Positions 49,777 through 57,169 of a stretch of DNA of 64,000 nucleotides are shown here, one piece after another. Every line of letters begins with the position of its first letter. Position 1 is the stretch's first letter. The notes beneath the pieces were generated by a model, which was not told where the DNA came from, searched no databases, and was given only the letters and a program-made list of their open reading frames with translations. The stretch covers positions 1,346,503 to 1,410,502 of the forward strand of contig NZ_DS990556.1 in NCBI RefSeq assembly GCF_000155635.1, read 5' to 3'. The position numbers were made by a program, and so were the translations under genes. Origin of the DNA: Cyanobium sp. PCC 7001 (GTDB lineage: Bacteria; Cyanobacteriota; Cyanobacteriia; PCC-6307; Cyanobiaceae).

Positions 49777-50022
49777 ATGAAACCGATCGCGATCGTCACC
49801 CTCATGGCCGCAACCATCACCTCCACGGCGGGTGTGATGGTGGCACGACCCGCCCAGGCCAATCAGCCCAACATGAAGGCGGCATTGGTGAACCTCAAGC
49901 AGGCCAAGCAGAGTCTGGAGCAGGCCACCCATGACAAAGGCGGCCACCGTGTCAAGGCCATCCAGTTGATCAACGAGGCGATCGAAGAAGTGAAAAAGGG
50001 TATCGATTCCGGCCGCATGTAG
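49777..50022 (+). CDS. Small secreted helical protein
   Basis: 81 residues. Signal peptide (IVTLMAATITSTAGVMVARP then AQA), then a helical mature part ALVNLKQAKQSLEQATHDKG and GHRVKAIQLINEAIEEVKKG. This DKGGHR-x-x-AI pattern recurs in small exported proteins of many proteobacteria and cyanobacteria, function unknown. The Met at 49777 is well placed. Confidence 0.7.
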   Translation: MKPIAIVTLMAATITSTAGVMVARPAQANQPNMKAALVNLKQAKQSLEQATHDKGGHRVKAIQLINEAIEEVKKGIDSGRM

Positions 50023-50042
50023 GCCGCTCCACCGCGGTTTCG

Positions 50043-50221
50043 ATGGATCACCTTGGCCAGATCACCATCAATCCGGCGGTGCGTTGGAGATGTTCTGCCT
50101 CGGCATCGGGAATGCCGGCAATGCCACAACCGCAGGTCTGCCTGTGAACAATCGCGAGGCAATTGAAGCCTTCTCGACCCATCCCGAGGCCAGCTTTTTT
50201 CTGCTCAGAGCAGATGCCTGA
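50043..50221 (+). pseudogene. DUF433/DUF5615 toxin-antitoxin remnant
   Basis: ATG 50043 starts MDHLGQITINPAVRW, the N-terminus of DUF433 antitoxins, then breaks. In another frame, starting near 50090, LGIGNAGNATTAGLPVNNRE and AIEAFSTHPEASFFLLRADA read as the C-terminal end of a DUF5615 (PIN-like) toxin. An antitoxin start and a toxin end joined by deletion explain both. Family calls are by pattern only. The remaining DNA to 50337 shows nothing else. Confidence 0.5.
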
Positions 50222-50337
50222 CAGCTTCGGCACGCCCCCAGCCCATGCGATCGGCCCCTGGTGACCCTCGAAACGGGAAATCCCTCGTCCACTGGAAAAG
50301 CCAGAGCACCATCCACAGGCGGCGACCGTGCCGTGGC

Positions 50338-50661
50338 TCAGGTGCCGTTGCCCCCGAACATGTCGTCATCGGCCTCGAAGGGTTCGAACTCACTCCAGCC
50401 CGGGCTGGCGGCATCGAACAGTCCGAAGCGGGCAGCCTCATCGTCCATCAGCGTGTCGCCGGTGGGGCGGGTGTCGCAGCTGACGCCTCCACCGGCCGTG
50501 GGATGGCAGTCATCGAACACCACATCGGCCCTGGCGGCGACACCGCCAGGAACACCAGGCAGAACCCCGGCCCAGATCAGGGTGCCCAGGCACAGGACAC
50601 AACGGCGCAGAGGGATCACAGGGTGCGGAGCGAAGAGGGAATGGTGGGATCCTGGCAGCAA
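50338..50661 (-). CDS. Secreted small protein
   Basis: 107 residues. Signal-like VLCLGTLIWAGVLPGVPGGV and then AARADVVFDDCHPTAGGGVSC, DTRPTGDTLMDDEAARFGLF and DAASPGWSEFEPFEADDD. Two cysteines may form a disulfide; the acidic C-terminus is striking. The exact start is uncertain. Function unknown. Confidence 0.55.
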   Translation of the reverse strand: MLPGSHHSLFAPHPVIPLRRCVLCLGTLIWAGVLPGVPGGVAARADVVFDDCHPTAGGGVSCDTRPTGDTLMDDEAARFGLFDAASPGWSEFEPFEADDDMFGGNGT

Positions 50662-50760
50662 CGCTCAGGTTGCCGATGCCCACAGCCTGAACCGCCGTGG
50701 TGGTGGCGTCGTGCAGCGCAGCTGCCAGGCTGAGGCCGGAGTGCCGGCGGGCTGCAACAG

Positions 50761-50940
50761 ATGGTGGAGCAGCAGCTCCAGCACGACCTGATCCGCTTCG
50801 TGAACAACCCCGCCACGGTGCGTCTCGATGCGGAGGCCGGCATCCTTCCCCATCTCCAGGGCGCCAGCCCCACCCGGGAGCCACTGCGGCTGGCCTTGCT
50901 TCCCGATGACTGGCGCCTCAATCAGCGGATGTCGCCGTAG
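50761..50940 (+). CDS. Possible 59-residue protein
   Basis: ATG 50761 to TAG 50938, containing QLQHDLIRFVNNPATVRLDA and PREPLRLALLPDDWRLNQR-like sequence with normal codon use. Its 3' end overlaps the end of the convergent glycosyltransferase. No family recognised; it may be a fragment of a larger decayed gene. Confidence 0.3.
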   Translation: MVEQQLQHDLIRFVNNPATVRLDAEAGILPHLQGASPTREPLRLALLPDDWRLNQRMSP

Positions 50941-51653
50941 AAGCGCTTCAGGCGGCTCGGCGACACCCCGAGGCCCCAGAGAATGCCGATCCAGACATAG
51001 ATCAGGATGGCCTTGGCGGCGCCCCAGCGCTGCACCCGCCGATCCGAACTCTCCACCACGCGGTTGATCAGCACGAGGCGTCCAAGCCGCACCAGCCGCA
51101 GGCACAGATCGCCATCCTCCATGATCGGCAGGCTCGGATCGAACCCACCGCAGCGCCGGAAATCGCTGCGGCGGCAGAGCATCACCTGATCGCCGAACAG
51201 CAGCCGCAATCCCCGAATAAAGAGATGGGGGCGGAACAGCAGGGGTGCCAGATGGGTCTTGAGCAGATTCAGGATCGAGATCGTCCAGCGGGTGGTGACG
51301 CCGTTCCCCATCAGGGAGATGAAGCCGGCGCCGGCAATCGAGGCCTCCGCGAAGGTGCGCCCGGCCACGCTCACCAGATCGTCGGGAATCAGGGTGTCGG
51401 CATGCAGGAAACAGAGCAGATCGCCCGTGGCGTGGCGGGCGCCCAGGTTCATCTGAACGGCCCGGCCCGCCGCCTCGCTGTGGAGCACCGTGCAGCCGGC
51501 TTCGGCGGCGATCCGCGCGGTGGCATCGCTGCTGCCCCCATCCACCACCAGCACCTCCCAGGCCGGCGGCTGCAGCGCCTGCACGTGCCGCAGCGTGCGC
51601 CCCAGGGTGGCGGCCTCGTTCAGGGCGGGAATGATGATCGACAGCCGGGCCAT
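50922..51653 (-). CDS. TIGR04283-type family 2 glycosyltransferase
   Basis: 243 residues from ATG 51653 (TTG 51665 is a longer option). GT-A fold: LSIIIPALNEAATLGRTLRH, VLVVDGGSSDATARIAAEAG, GRAVQMNLGARHATGDLLCF and LHADTLIPDD (the DxD-equivalent), then DQVMLCRRSDFRRCGGFDPS, PIMEDGDLCLR. This pattern is that of the TIGR04283 family, annotated in databases as an arsenosugar-biosynthesis glycosyltransferase; an arsenic role here is inferred from that name and from arsJ elsewhere in the window. No radical-SAM partner is next to it. Confidence 0.8.
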   Translation of the reverse strand: MARLSIIIPALNEAATLGRTLRHVQALQPPAWEVLVVDGGSSDATARIAAEAGCTVLHSEAAGRAVQMNLGARHATGDLLCFLHADTLIPDDLVSVAGRTFAEASIAGAGFISLMGNGVTTRWTISILNLLKTHLAPLLFRPHLFIRGLRLLFGDQVMLCRRSDFRRCGGFDPSLPIMEDGDLCLRLVRLGRLVLINRVVESSDRRVQRWGAAKAILIYVWIGILWGLGVSPSRLKRFYGDIR

Positions 51654-51661
51654 GCCAGCAC

Positions 51662-51805
51662 TCAAGGGCGTTCATCGCCGCGGGTGTGGGCATCGAGGAT
51701 CAGCCAGCGGTGGCGCTCCTCTCCCGCCAGGATCCGCGCCAGCTGCTCCGGTGCGATGGCGGCCACGGCCGGATGGCGCAGCCTGATCGGGCTCAGCGGC
51801 CGCAC
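51662..51805 (-). CDS. Possible small protein coupled to the glycosyltransferase
   Basis: GTG 51805 to a stop at 51662, 47 codons, reading RHPAVAAIAPEQLARILAGE and RHRWLILDAHTRGDERP. Composition is protein-like and the stop is 8 bp before the glycosyltransferase ATG. It overlaps the 3' end of the gene at 51793. Unrecognised. Confidence 0.35.
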   Translation of the reverse strand: MRPLSPIRLRHPAVAAIAPEQLARILAGEERHRWLILDAHTRGDERP

Positions 51806-52221
51806 TGGACCCGCAGCTGCTCCTGCACCGCATCGGCCTCCCCAGCCAGGCGGGCGCCGTCGGCTGTGTAGTACGTGAAGCCCCGCCGGTTGCGGTGGAG
51901 CACGGGGCGGCTGCGCCGCAGCTCGGCCTCCGCCTGCTCGCGGCAGCGGATGTAGGCGTCGTAATCCAGAGGCTGATCCAGCGGCTCCTCCTGCGGGCCC
52001 TGCTGCGCCCCGGCGTTGGCGGCGGTGGCCAGCGCCTCCTGGCGCGGGCAGAGGCGCTGCCGCACGCTCTGCAGCAGGTCGATCTCGGCCTGCATCGCCG
52101 CGCGGGCCAGCTGGTCGCGCTGCTGCTGCAGGGCCTGGCAGTCTGGGCCGGCCCAGACCGGAGCGCTGGTCAGCAGCACGGCCGCCACCAGGCTGCTGGC
52201 CCTGGTCATGGCCCTGATCAT
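51793..52221 (-). CDS. Secreted hypothetical protein
   Basis: 142 residues. A signal peptide (SSLVAAVLLTSAPVWA) and a mature helical part with CQALQQQRDQLARAAMQAEI and LLQSVRQRLCPRQEAL, then DYDAYIRCREQAEAELRRSR. Four cysteines are present. No family recognised. Its ATG overlaps the VOC gene stop (ATGA), so the two are co-translated. Confidence 0.6.
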   Translation of the reverse strand: MIRAMTRASSLVAAVLLTSAPVWAGPDCQALQQQRDQLARAAMQAEIDLLQSVRQRLCPRQEALATAANAGAQQGPQEEPLDQPLDYDAYIRCREQAEAELRRSRPVLHRNRRGFTYYTADGARLAGEADAVQEQLRVQCGR

Positions 52222-52673
52222 GGCCCTCGCCGCAGCTCCGGATCGCCCACCGAGGCCTGCTCGCAGCAGCCCAGCACCGCCTCGGGGTGGCCGTAGTGCT
52301 TGAACTCCAGCCAGTTGCCGGAGGGGTCGTTCAGGAAGAAGGTGTGGTGCTCCAGCACCGTGCCGGGATAGCGCCGTTTCGGCGCCACGGCGAAGGGTTC
52401 ACCGGCCGCCTCCACCCGCTCCCGCAGCGCCTGCCACTCGGACAGCTCCTCGAACACCAGGCCGAAGTGGCGCGGGTAGATGCCCCGCTGGGCCGGCTCC
52501 GGATCCTGAGCGTGGGGCTGGTGCTGGGCCACCAGCTGGTGCCCCCCCAGATCGAGGATCAGCGCCGCCGAGCTGCTGCGGCCGGCCACACAGCCCAGCA
52601 CCCGCTCGTACCAGCGGCGCGTGAGCTCCAGATCCCGCGCCGGGATCGAGAGGTGAAAGGAGGGCGGGGTCAT
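52218..52673 (-). CDS. VOC-family (glyoxalase-fold) protein
   Basis: 151 residues with two beta-alpha-beta3 units: FHLSIPARDLELTRRWYERV LGC and HFGLVFEELSEWQALRERVE, ending in HHTFFLNDPSGNWLEFKHYG. The metal ligands are consistent with His (first strand), His (HFGLVF) and Glu (LEFKHY). Such proteins are dioxygenases, isomerases or resistance proteins; the substrate is unknown. Confidence 0.85.
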   Translation of the reverse strand: MTPPSFHLSIPARDLELTRRWYERVLGCVAGRSSSAALILDLGGHQLVAQHQPHAQDPEPAQRGIYPRHFGLVFEELSEWQALRERVEAAGEPFAVAPKRRYPGTVLEHHTFFLNDPSGNWLEFKHYGHPEAVLGCCEQASVGDPELRRGP

Positions 52674-52780
52674 CGGCTCGCTCCAGGCGCCGGAGAGGCC
52701 ACGCTCCGGGCATCCCCATTCTCGCGACCCTGACGCATCCTGCCGCCCTGGCTACAGCAGGAGCAGCAGGGTCGCGTGTC

Positions 52781-53275
52781 ATGAACAGCACCAGCCATCG
52801 CCCCCGGAACGACGGCATGGCGAGCGGGCAGCCCAGTGATCCCTACCAGCTGCGCCGCAAGCCGCCCCAGCCCAGTACCTGCCCGGATTGCCAGGCCACC
52901 TTCCAGAAGGGGCGCTGGTGCTGGGAGGCGCCGTCCAGCGTGGCCGCCAGCCACCGCTGCCCGGCCTGCCAGCGCATCCGCGATGGGGTGCCTGCCGGCG
53001 AACTCACCCTCTCCGGCGCCTTCCTGGCCAGCCACAGCGAGGAGGTGATGCGGCTGGTGAACAACACCGACGAGCGCATGCGCCTGGACCATCCACTCGA
53101 GCGCCTGATCGACGTCAGCGGCGATCCGGCCACGGGTCCGGTGCTGCTGCGCTTGACGGGCATCCACGCCACCCACGGCCTGGGCAAGGCCCTGGTGAAG
53201 GCCTTCGGCGGCAGCCTGGACGCGCCCTACCCCGATGCCGGCTCCCCCATGCGGGCCCGCTGGCAGCGCGACTGA
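52781..53275 (+). CDS. BCAM0308-type zinc-binding protein
   Basis: 164 residues. DPYQLRRKPPQPSTCPDCQA and FQKGRWCWEAP, then HRCPACQRIRDGVPAGELTL, form a four-Cys zinc ribbon followed by a beta-rich domain with HPLERLIDV and TTG-IHATHGLGKALVKAF-like sequence. This matches the BCAM0308 family (NMD3-like N-terminal fold), thought to bind RNA or ribosomes; function not proven. ATG 52817 is an alternative start. Confidence 0.75.
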   Translation: MNSTSHRPRNDGMASGQPSDPYQLRRKPPQPSTCPDCQATFQKGRWCWEAPSSVAASHRCPACQRIRDGVPAGELTLSGAFLASHSEEVMRLVNNTDERMRLDHPLERLIDVSGDPATGPVLLRLTGIHATHGLGKALVKAFGGSLDAPYPDAGSPMRARWQRD

Positions 53276-53341
53276 GCCGCGTCGCCCGCCGGCCGGCGAG
53301 CGGATGGACCGTGCCAGAGTCCGCCATCTGCCCTCGGTGCC

Positions 53342-53716
53342 ATGTCCCCGCTCGCCAAGCTTCCGGCCAGGCCATGGTTTCTGCCGCTGGCCGGGGCCAC
53401 CTGCCTGGTCACCCTGGCGGTGCCACCCTCCCAGGCCCAGGCGATCCGGGACCGGATCATCCGCAACCAGTGCGAGGCCAAGCTGAAGGCTGACTTGGTG
53501 AGCAAGGGCGTGACCCAGCCGCCGCCGGCCTTCGTGCAGCAGGTGTGCGACTGCGTGGTGCAGAACGTGAATGCCGGCGCCACCATCGACGCTGCCAAGG
53601 AAACCTGCAAGGCCGAGGTGAGGGCGCGGATCAAGGGCGCCATCGAGGGGGGCGGCAACGGGAGCGGCGGCACGGCCCCAGCCCCTGGACCTACCGGGGC
53701 TCCCGCCGCTCAGTAG
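53342..53716 (+). CDS. Secreted small Cys-containing protein
   Basis: 124 residues: a signal peptide (PLAGATCLVTLAVPPSQAQA), a helical part with RNQCEAKLKADLVSKGVTQP, FVQQVCDCVVQNVNAGATID and ETCKAEVRARIKGA, and a Gly/Pro/Ala-rich tail. Four cysteines, likely two disulfides, resemble the small helical periplasmic proteins of picocyanobacteria. Its stop overlaps the end of the convergent DUF2721 gene by 7 bp. Confidence 0.65.
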   Translation: MSPLAKLPARPWFLPLAGATCLVTLAVPPSQAQAIRDRIIRNQCEAKLKADLVSKGVTQPPPAFVQQVCDCVVQNVNAGATIDAAKETCKAEVRARIKGAIEGGGNGSGGTAPAPGPTGAPAAQ

Positions 53717-54150
53717 TAGCGCCGAGGGTTCTGCCGGATGGCGATCTGAACCTCGAGCAGGAACAGCAGCAGCCCGCCGATTAGGGCCAGCATCGCCACC
53801 ACGAACACCGGCACCACGATCGCCGCCAGATCCAGGGCGGCGATCGAGCCGATGAACAGCACGGCCACCACCGCGGCCACCAGCAGGGCGGCGATGCCGG
53901 TGAGCAGGATGGCGCGGTTGGTGAGGAACAGGCGGCGCCGCTGGACCTGGATGCTGCGGTGCAGGGAGGACGCCTCACCGGCGGGGTCCTGATCCAGCGC
54001 TGCCTGGAGCACCCGGGTGCGGTCGATGATCCGGGCCAGCCGTCCCGTGAAGATGTTCAGCAGGCCGGCGATGCCGGTGAGCAGGAAAACCGGCGAGAGG
54101 GAGAGCTGGATCGCCCGCGACAGGCTCACGATCGAAGCGGGCTGCTCCAT
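53710..54150 (-). CDS. DUF2721 membrane protein
   Basis: 146 residues from ATG 54150. Three membrane helices: LSLSPVFLLTGIAGLLNIFT, then FLTNRAILLTGIAALLVAAV and a long VVPVFVVAMLALIGGLLLFL. The cytoplasmic GRLARIIDRTRVL loop and the RRRLFLTNRAI segment are DUF2721 hallmarks. Function unknown. Confidence 0.85.
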   Translation of the reverse strand: MEQPASIVSLSRAIQLSLSPVFLLTGIAGLLNIFTGRLARIIDRTRVLQAALDQDPAGEASSLHRSIQVQRRRLFLTNRAILLTGIAALLVAAVVAVLFIGSIAALDLAAIVVPVFVVAMLALIGGLLLFLLEVQIAIRQNPRRYY

Positions 54151-54254
54151 GGGATGGCGAACGCAGGCATCACGGCTCTTCCACACTGGCGAGGCGACCT
54201 GACGTTGACAGCACCGCAACGGCTTTCCAGGGTGCGCGCAACAGCACAGCGTCC

Positions 54255-54755
54255 ATGCGGCCCATCCCCTTGCCGCCCCCGCGGCTCCGGCGCTGGGGCG
54301 CTCCGGCCCTGCTGGCGCTCGCCCTGGCGGCCGGCTCCGCCCACGCCGACGGGGAGCCGGCCCACCCCCCTTCGATCCAGGTGGAGCAGCTTGTGAAGGG
54401 CACCCGCAGCTGGGATGGCACCCCGCTGCCGCCCCTGGGGCCAGGGCAGCCGGAGGTGACGGTGCTGCGCATCACCATCCCGGCCGGGACGTCGTTGCCC
54501 CCCCACGTGCATCCCATGATCAATGCCGGCGTGCTGCTGGAGGGCCGGCTGCAGGTGAACTCCGCCACGGGTGACACGATCACGCTGGAGGCGGGCGACG
54601 GGCTGATCGAGCTGGTGAACACCCCCCACCGGGGCAGAAGCCTGGGCCCCGGTCCCGCCCGGATCGTGGTGGTGTACGTGGGGCTGGAGGGGCAACCGCT
54701 GTCCGTTCCCGCCGCGGCCGAGGGGCATCAATCCGCAAGGGGCCCCAGCAGGTAG
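54255..54755 (+). CDS. Secreted cupin-domain protein
   Basis: 166 residues. Signal peptide (GAPALLALALAAGSAHA); cupin motifs IPAGTSLPPHVHPMINAGVL (with two His, G-x5-H-x-H) and GDGLIELVNTPHRGRSLG. A single-domain periplasmic cupin that may bind a metal and a small ligand; substrate unknown. Confidence 0.8.
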   Translation: MRPIPLPPPRLRRWGAPALLALALAAGSAHADGEPAHPPSIQVEQLVKGTRSWDGTPLPPLGPGQPEVTVLRITIPAGTSLPPHVHPMINAGVLLEGRLQVNSATGDTITLEAGDGLIELVNTPHRGRSLGPGPARIVVVYVGLEGQPLSVPAAAEGHQSARGPSR

Positions 54756-54788
54756 GGAGGAAGGTAGAGAACCAGCCCACCCGATTTC

Positions 54789-57077
54789 ATGCCCCCCTCC
54801 GCAGCCGCAGCCCCCTCCGGCGGGGCCCCGCCCGGTGAGGCCTCCCCGGAACCGGAGCCCCAGGGCGGCGGCTGGCGCAAGCTGCTGCTGCTGGCGCTCA
54901 TCGCCCTGGCGGTGGCCCTGTTCTTCGGGTTCGGGCTGCAGCGCCAGCTGACCCTGGAAGCCCTGCAGCGGGCCCAGGGCGGGCTGCTGGCCTGGCGGCA
55001 GGAGGCACCGCTGCAGAGCGCCCTGGCCTACATGGGCCTCTACGTGGTGGTCACCGCCCTATCGCTGCCGGGGGCGGCGGTGCTCACCCTGGCCGGCGGG
55101 GCCCTGTTCGGCCTCGGGCTCGGCACGCTGCTGGTGTCGTTCGCCTCCAGCGCCGGCGCCCTGCTGGCCTTCCTGCTGGCCCGCACCCTCTTCCGCGATC
55201 TGGTGCAGCGGCGCTTCGGGCGGCAGCTGGCGCCGATCGAGGCCGGCGTACAGCGCGATGGGGTGCTCTACCTGCTCACGCTGCGGCTGGCGCCGGTGTT
55301 CCCCTTCTTCCTGGTGAACCTGCTGATGGCCCTCACACCGATGCGGGCCGGCTCGTACTACCTCACCAGCCAGATCGGCATGCTGCCCGGCACACTCGTG
55401 TACGTGAACGCCGGCACCCAGCTGGCCCAGCTGCAGGGGCTGGGGGGCATCCTCTCGCCGCCGCTGCTGCTCTCCTTCGGCCTGCTGGCCGCCTTCCCCT
55501 GGCTGGCCCGGGCCGCCACCAACCGCCTGGCCACCTGGCGCCTCTACCGCCGCTGGAGCCGCCCGCGCCGCTTCGACCGCAACCTGATCGTGATCGGCGC
55601 CGGCGCCGCCGGGCTGGTGAGCAGCTACATCGCCGCCACGGTGAAGGCCCGCGTGACCCTGATCGAAGCCGACGCCATGGGCGGCGACTGCCTCAACACC
55701 GGCTGCGTGCCCAGCAAGGCCCTGATCGCCTCGGCCCGCCTGGCGGCCCGCATGCGCCGCGCCGACCGCTGGGGCCTGGAGCCGGTGGAGCCGCGCCTCT
55801 CGGTGCGGCAGGTGTTCGAGCGGGTGGCCGCCAAGGTGGAGGCCGTGGCCCCCCACGACAGCGTGGAGCGCTACGAGGGGCTCGGCGTGGAGGTGATCCG
55901 CGGCCACGCCCGCCTGCTGGATCCCTGGACCGTGGCGATCCGCCGCCACGACAGCCCCGGCGCCGGCGAGGCCGAGGGCGCCGGCCCCCGCAAGAGCAGC
56001 CATGAGCTGCGTCTCACCAGCCGGGCCATCGTGCTGGCCACCGGCGCCGCCCCCGTGCTGCCCGATCTGCCGGGCGCCGATCAGGTGCCGCTGCTCACCA
56101 GCGAAACGATCTGGACCTACCTGCGCACCTGCCCCCTGGAGCGTCCCCGACTGGTGGTGCTGGGGGGCGGGCCGATCGGCTGCGAGCTTTCCCAGGCCCT
56201 GGCCCAGCTGGGGCTGCCGGTGACCCTGGTGCAGCGCAGCGGCCGGCTGCTGCGCCGCGAGGACGCCGACGTGGCCGAGGAGGTGCGCCGCGCCCTGGAG
56301 GCCGACGGGGTGCAGGTGCTCACCCACACCCAGGTGCGGGGCTTCGCCGCCGATGCCTCAGGGGCGGCTCGGGTGGAGGTGGAGCACGAGGGCCAGACCC
56401 GCACCCTGGCCTGCGATGCGGTGCTCTGCGCCCTGGGCCGCCGGGCACGGCTGCAGGGCTACGGCCTCGAGGAGCTCGGCATTCCCACCGGCGCCACGAT
56501 CACCACCAACGCCTACCTGCAGACCCTCTACCCCAACATCTACGCGGCCGGCGATGTGGCCGGGCCGTTCCAGTTCACCCACACCGCCGCCCACCAGGCC
56601 TGGTACGCCGCGGTGAACGCCCTGTTCGGCGGCGTGCGGCGCTTCAGGGCCGACTACCGTGTGATCCCCCGCACCACCTTCACCGATCCGGAGGTGGCCA
56701 CGGTGGGCCTCACCGAGGCGGAGGCCGCGGCCCAGCAGATCCCGGTGGAGGTCACCCGCTTCCCCCTGCACGAGCTCGACCGGGCCATCGTGGAGAGCGC
56801 CGAGCGGGGCTTCGTGAAGGTGCTCACCACCCCCGGCAAGGACACGATCCTCGGCACCACGATCGTGGCCGAGCACGCCGGCGAACTGCTGTCGGAGTTC
56901 GTGCTGGCGATGCGCTGGAACCTCGGGCTGGGCCGCATCTTCAGCACGGTGCACGCCTATCCCACCTTCAGCGAGGCCAACAAATACGCCGCCGGCGTGT
57001 GGAAGAAGGCCCGGGCGCCGCAGCGGCTGCTGGGCTGGCTGGAGCGGTATTTCCGTTGGCGGCGGGGCGGCGGCTGA
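54789..57077 (+). CDS. Fusion: VTT (TVP38/DedA-like) membrane domain + flavin disulfide reductase
   Basis: 762 residues. Residues about 30-245 carry five or six membrane helices of the VTT superfamily (LPGAAVLTLAGGALFGLGLG, FPFFLVNLLMALTPMRAGSY). From about 265 follows a pyridine-nucleotide-disulfide oxidoreductase: IVIGAGAAGLVSSYIAATVK, GGDCLNTGCVPSKALIASAR (redox cysteines about 301 and 306), NADH site VVLGGGPIGCELSQALAQLG, YAAGDVAGPFQFTHTAAHQA and the dimer domain. MerA-like proteins of this sort occur fused to VTT in cyanobacteria; no heavy-metal-binding domain or vicinal C-terminal Cys pair is present, so mercury reduction is unlikely. Confidence 0.88.
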   Translation: MPPSAAAAPSGGAPPGEASPEPEPQGGGWRKLLLLALIALAVALFFGFGLQRQLTLEALQRAQGGLLAWRQEAPLQSALAYMGLYVVVTALSLPGAAVLTLAGGALFGLGLGTLLVSFASSAGALLAFLLARTLFRDLVQRRFGRQLAPIEAGVQRDGVLYLLTLRLAPVFPFFLVNLLMALTPMRAGSYYLTSQIGMLPGTLVYVNAGTQLAQLQGLGGILSPPLLLSFGLLAAFPWLARAATNRLATWRLYRRWSRPRRFDRNLIVIGAGAAGLVSSYIAATVKARVTLIEADAMGGDCLNTGCVPSKALIASARLAARMRRADRWGLEPVEPRLSVRQVFERVAAKVEAVAPHDSVERYEGLGVEVIRGHARLLDPWTVAIRRHDSPGAGEAEGAGPRKSSHELRLTSRAIVLATGAAPVLPDLPGADQVPLLTSETIWTYLRTCPLERPRLVVLGGGPIGCELSQALAQLGLPVTLVQRSGRLLRREDADVAEEVRRALEADGVQVLTHTQVRGFAADASGAARVEVEHEGQTRTLACDAVLCALGRRARLQGYGLEELGIPTGATITTNAYLQTLYPNIYAAGDVAGPFQFTHTAAHQAWYAAVNALFGGVRRFRADYRVIPRTTFTDPEVATVGLTEAEAAAQQIPVEVTRFPLHELDRAIVESAERGFVKVLTTPGKDTILGTTIVAEHAGELLSEFVLAMRWNLGLGRIFSTVHAYPTFSEANKYAAGVWKKARAPQRLLGWLERYFRWRRGGG

Positions 57078-57169
57078 CGCCGGGACGGGACGTGGCGACC
57101 CGGCCGTGGGCGGCCGGGCCCGTGGAGCCGGATAATGCCGAAAAGCTGGCCTTTCGGCCCCTGAACCCC

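Noticed and set aside
54789-57077. Mercuric reductase
   Set aside because: The CxxxxC redox site is present but the N-terminal metal-binding domain and C-terminal Cys pair needed for mercury are not, and no mer gene is nearby.
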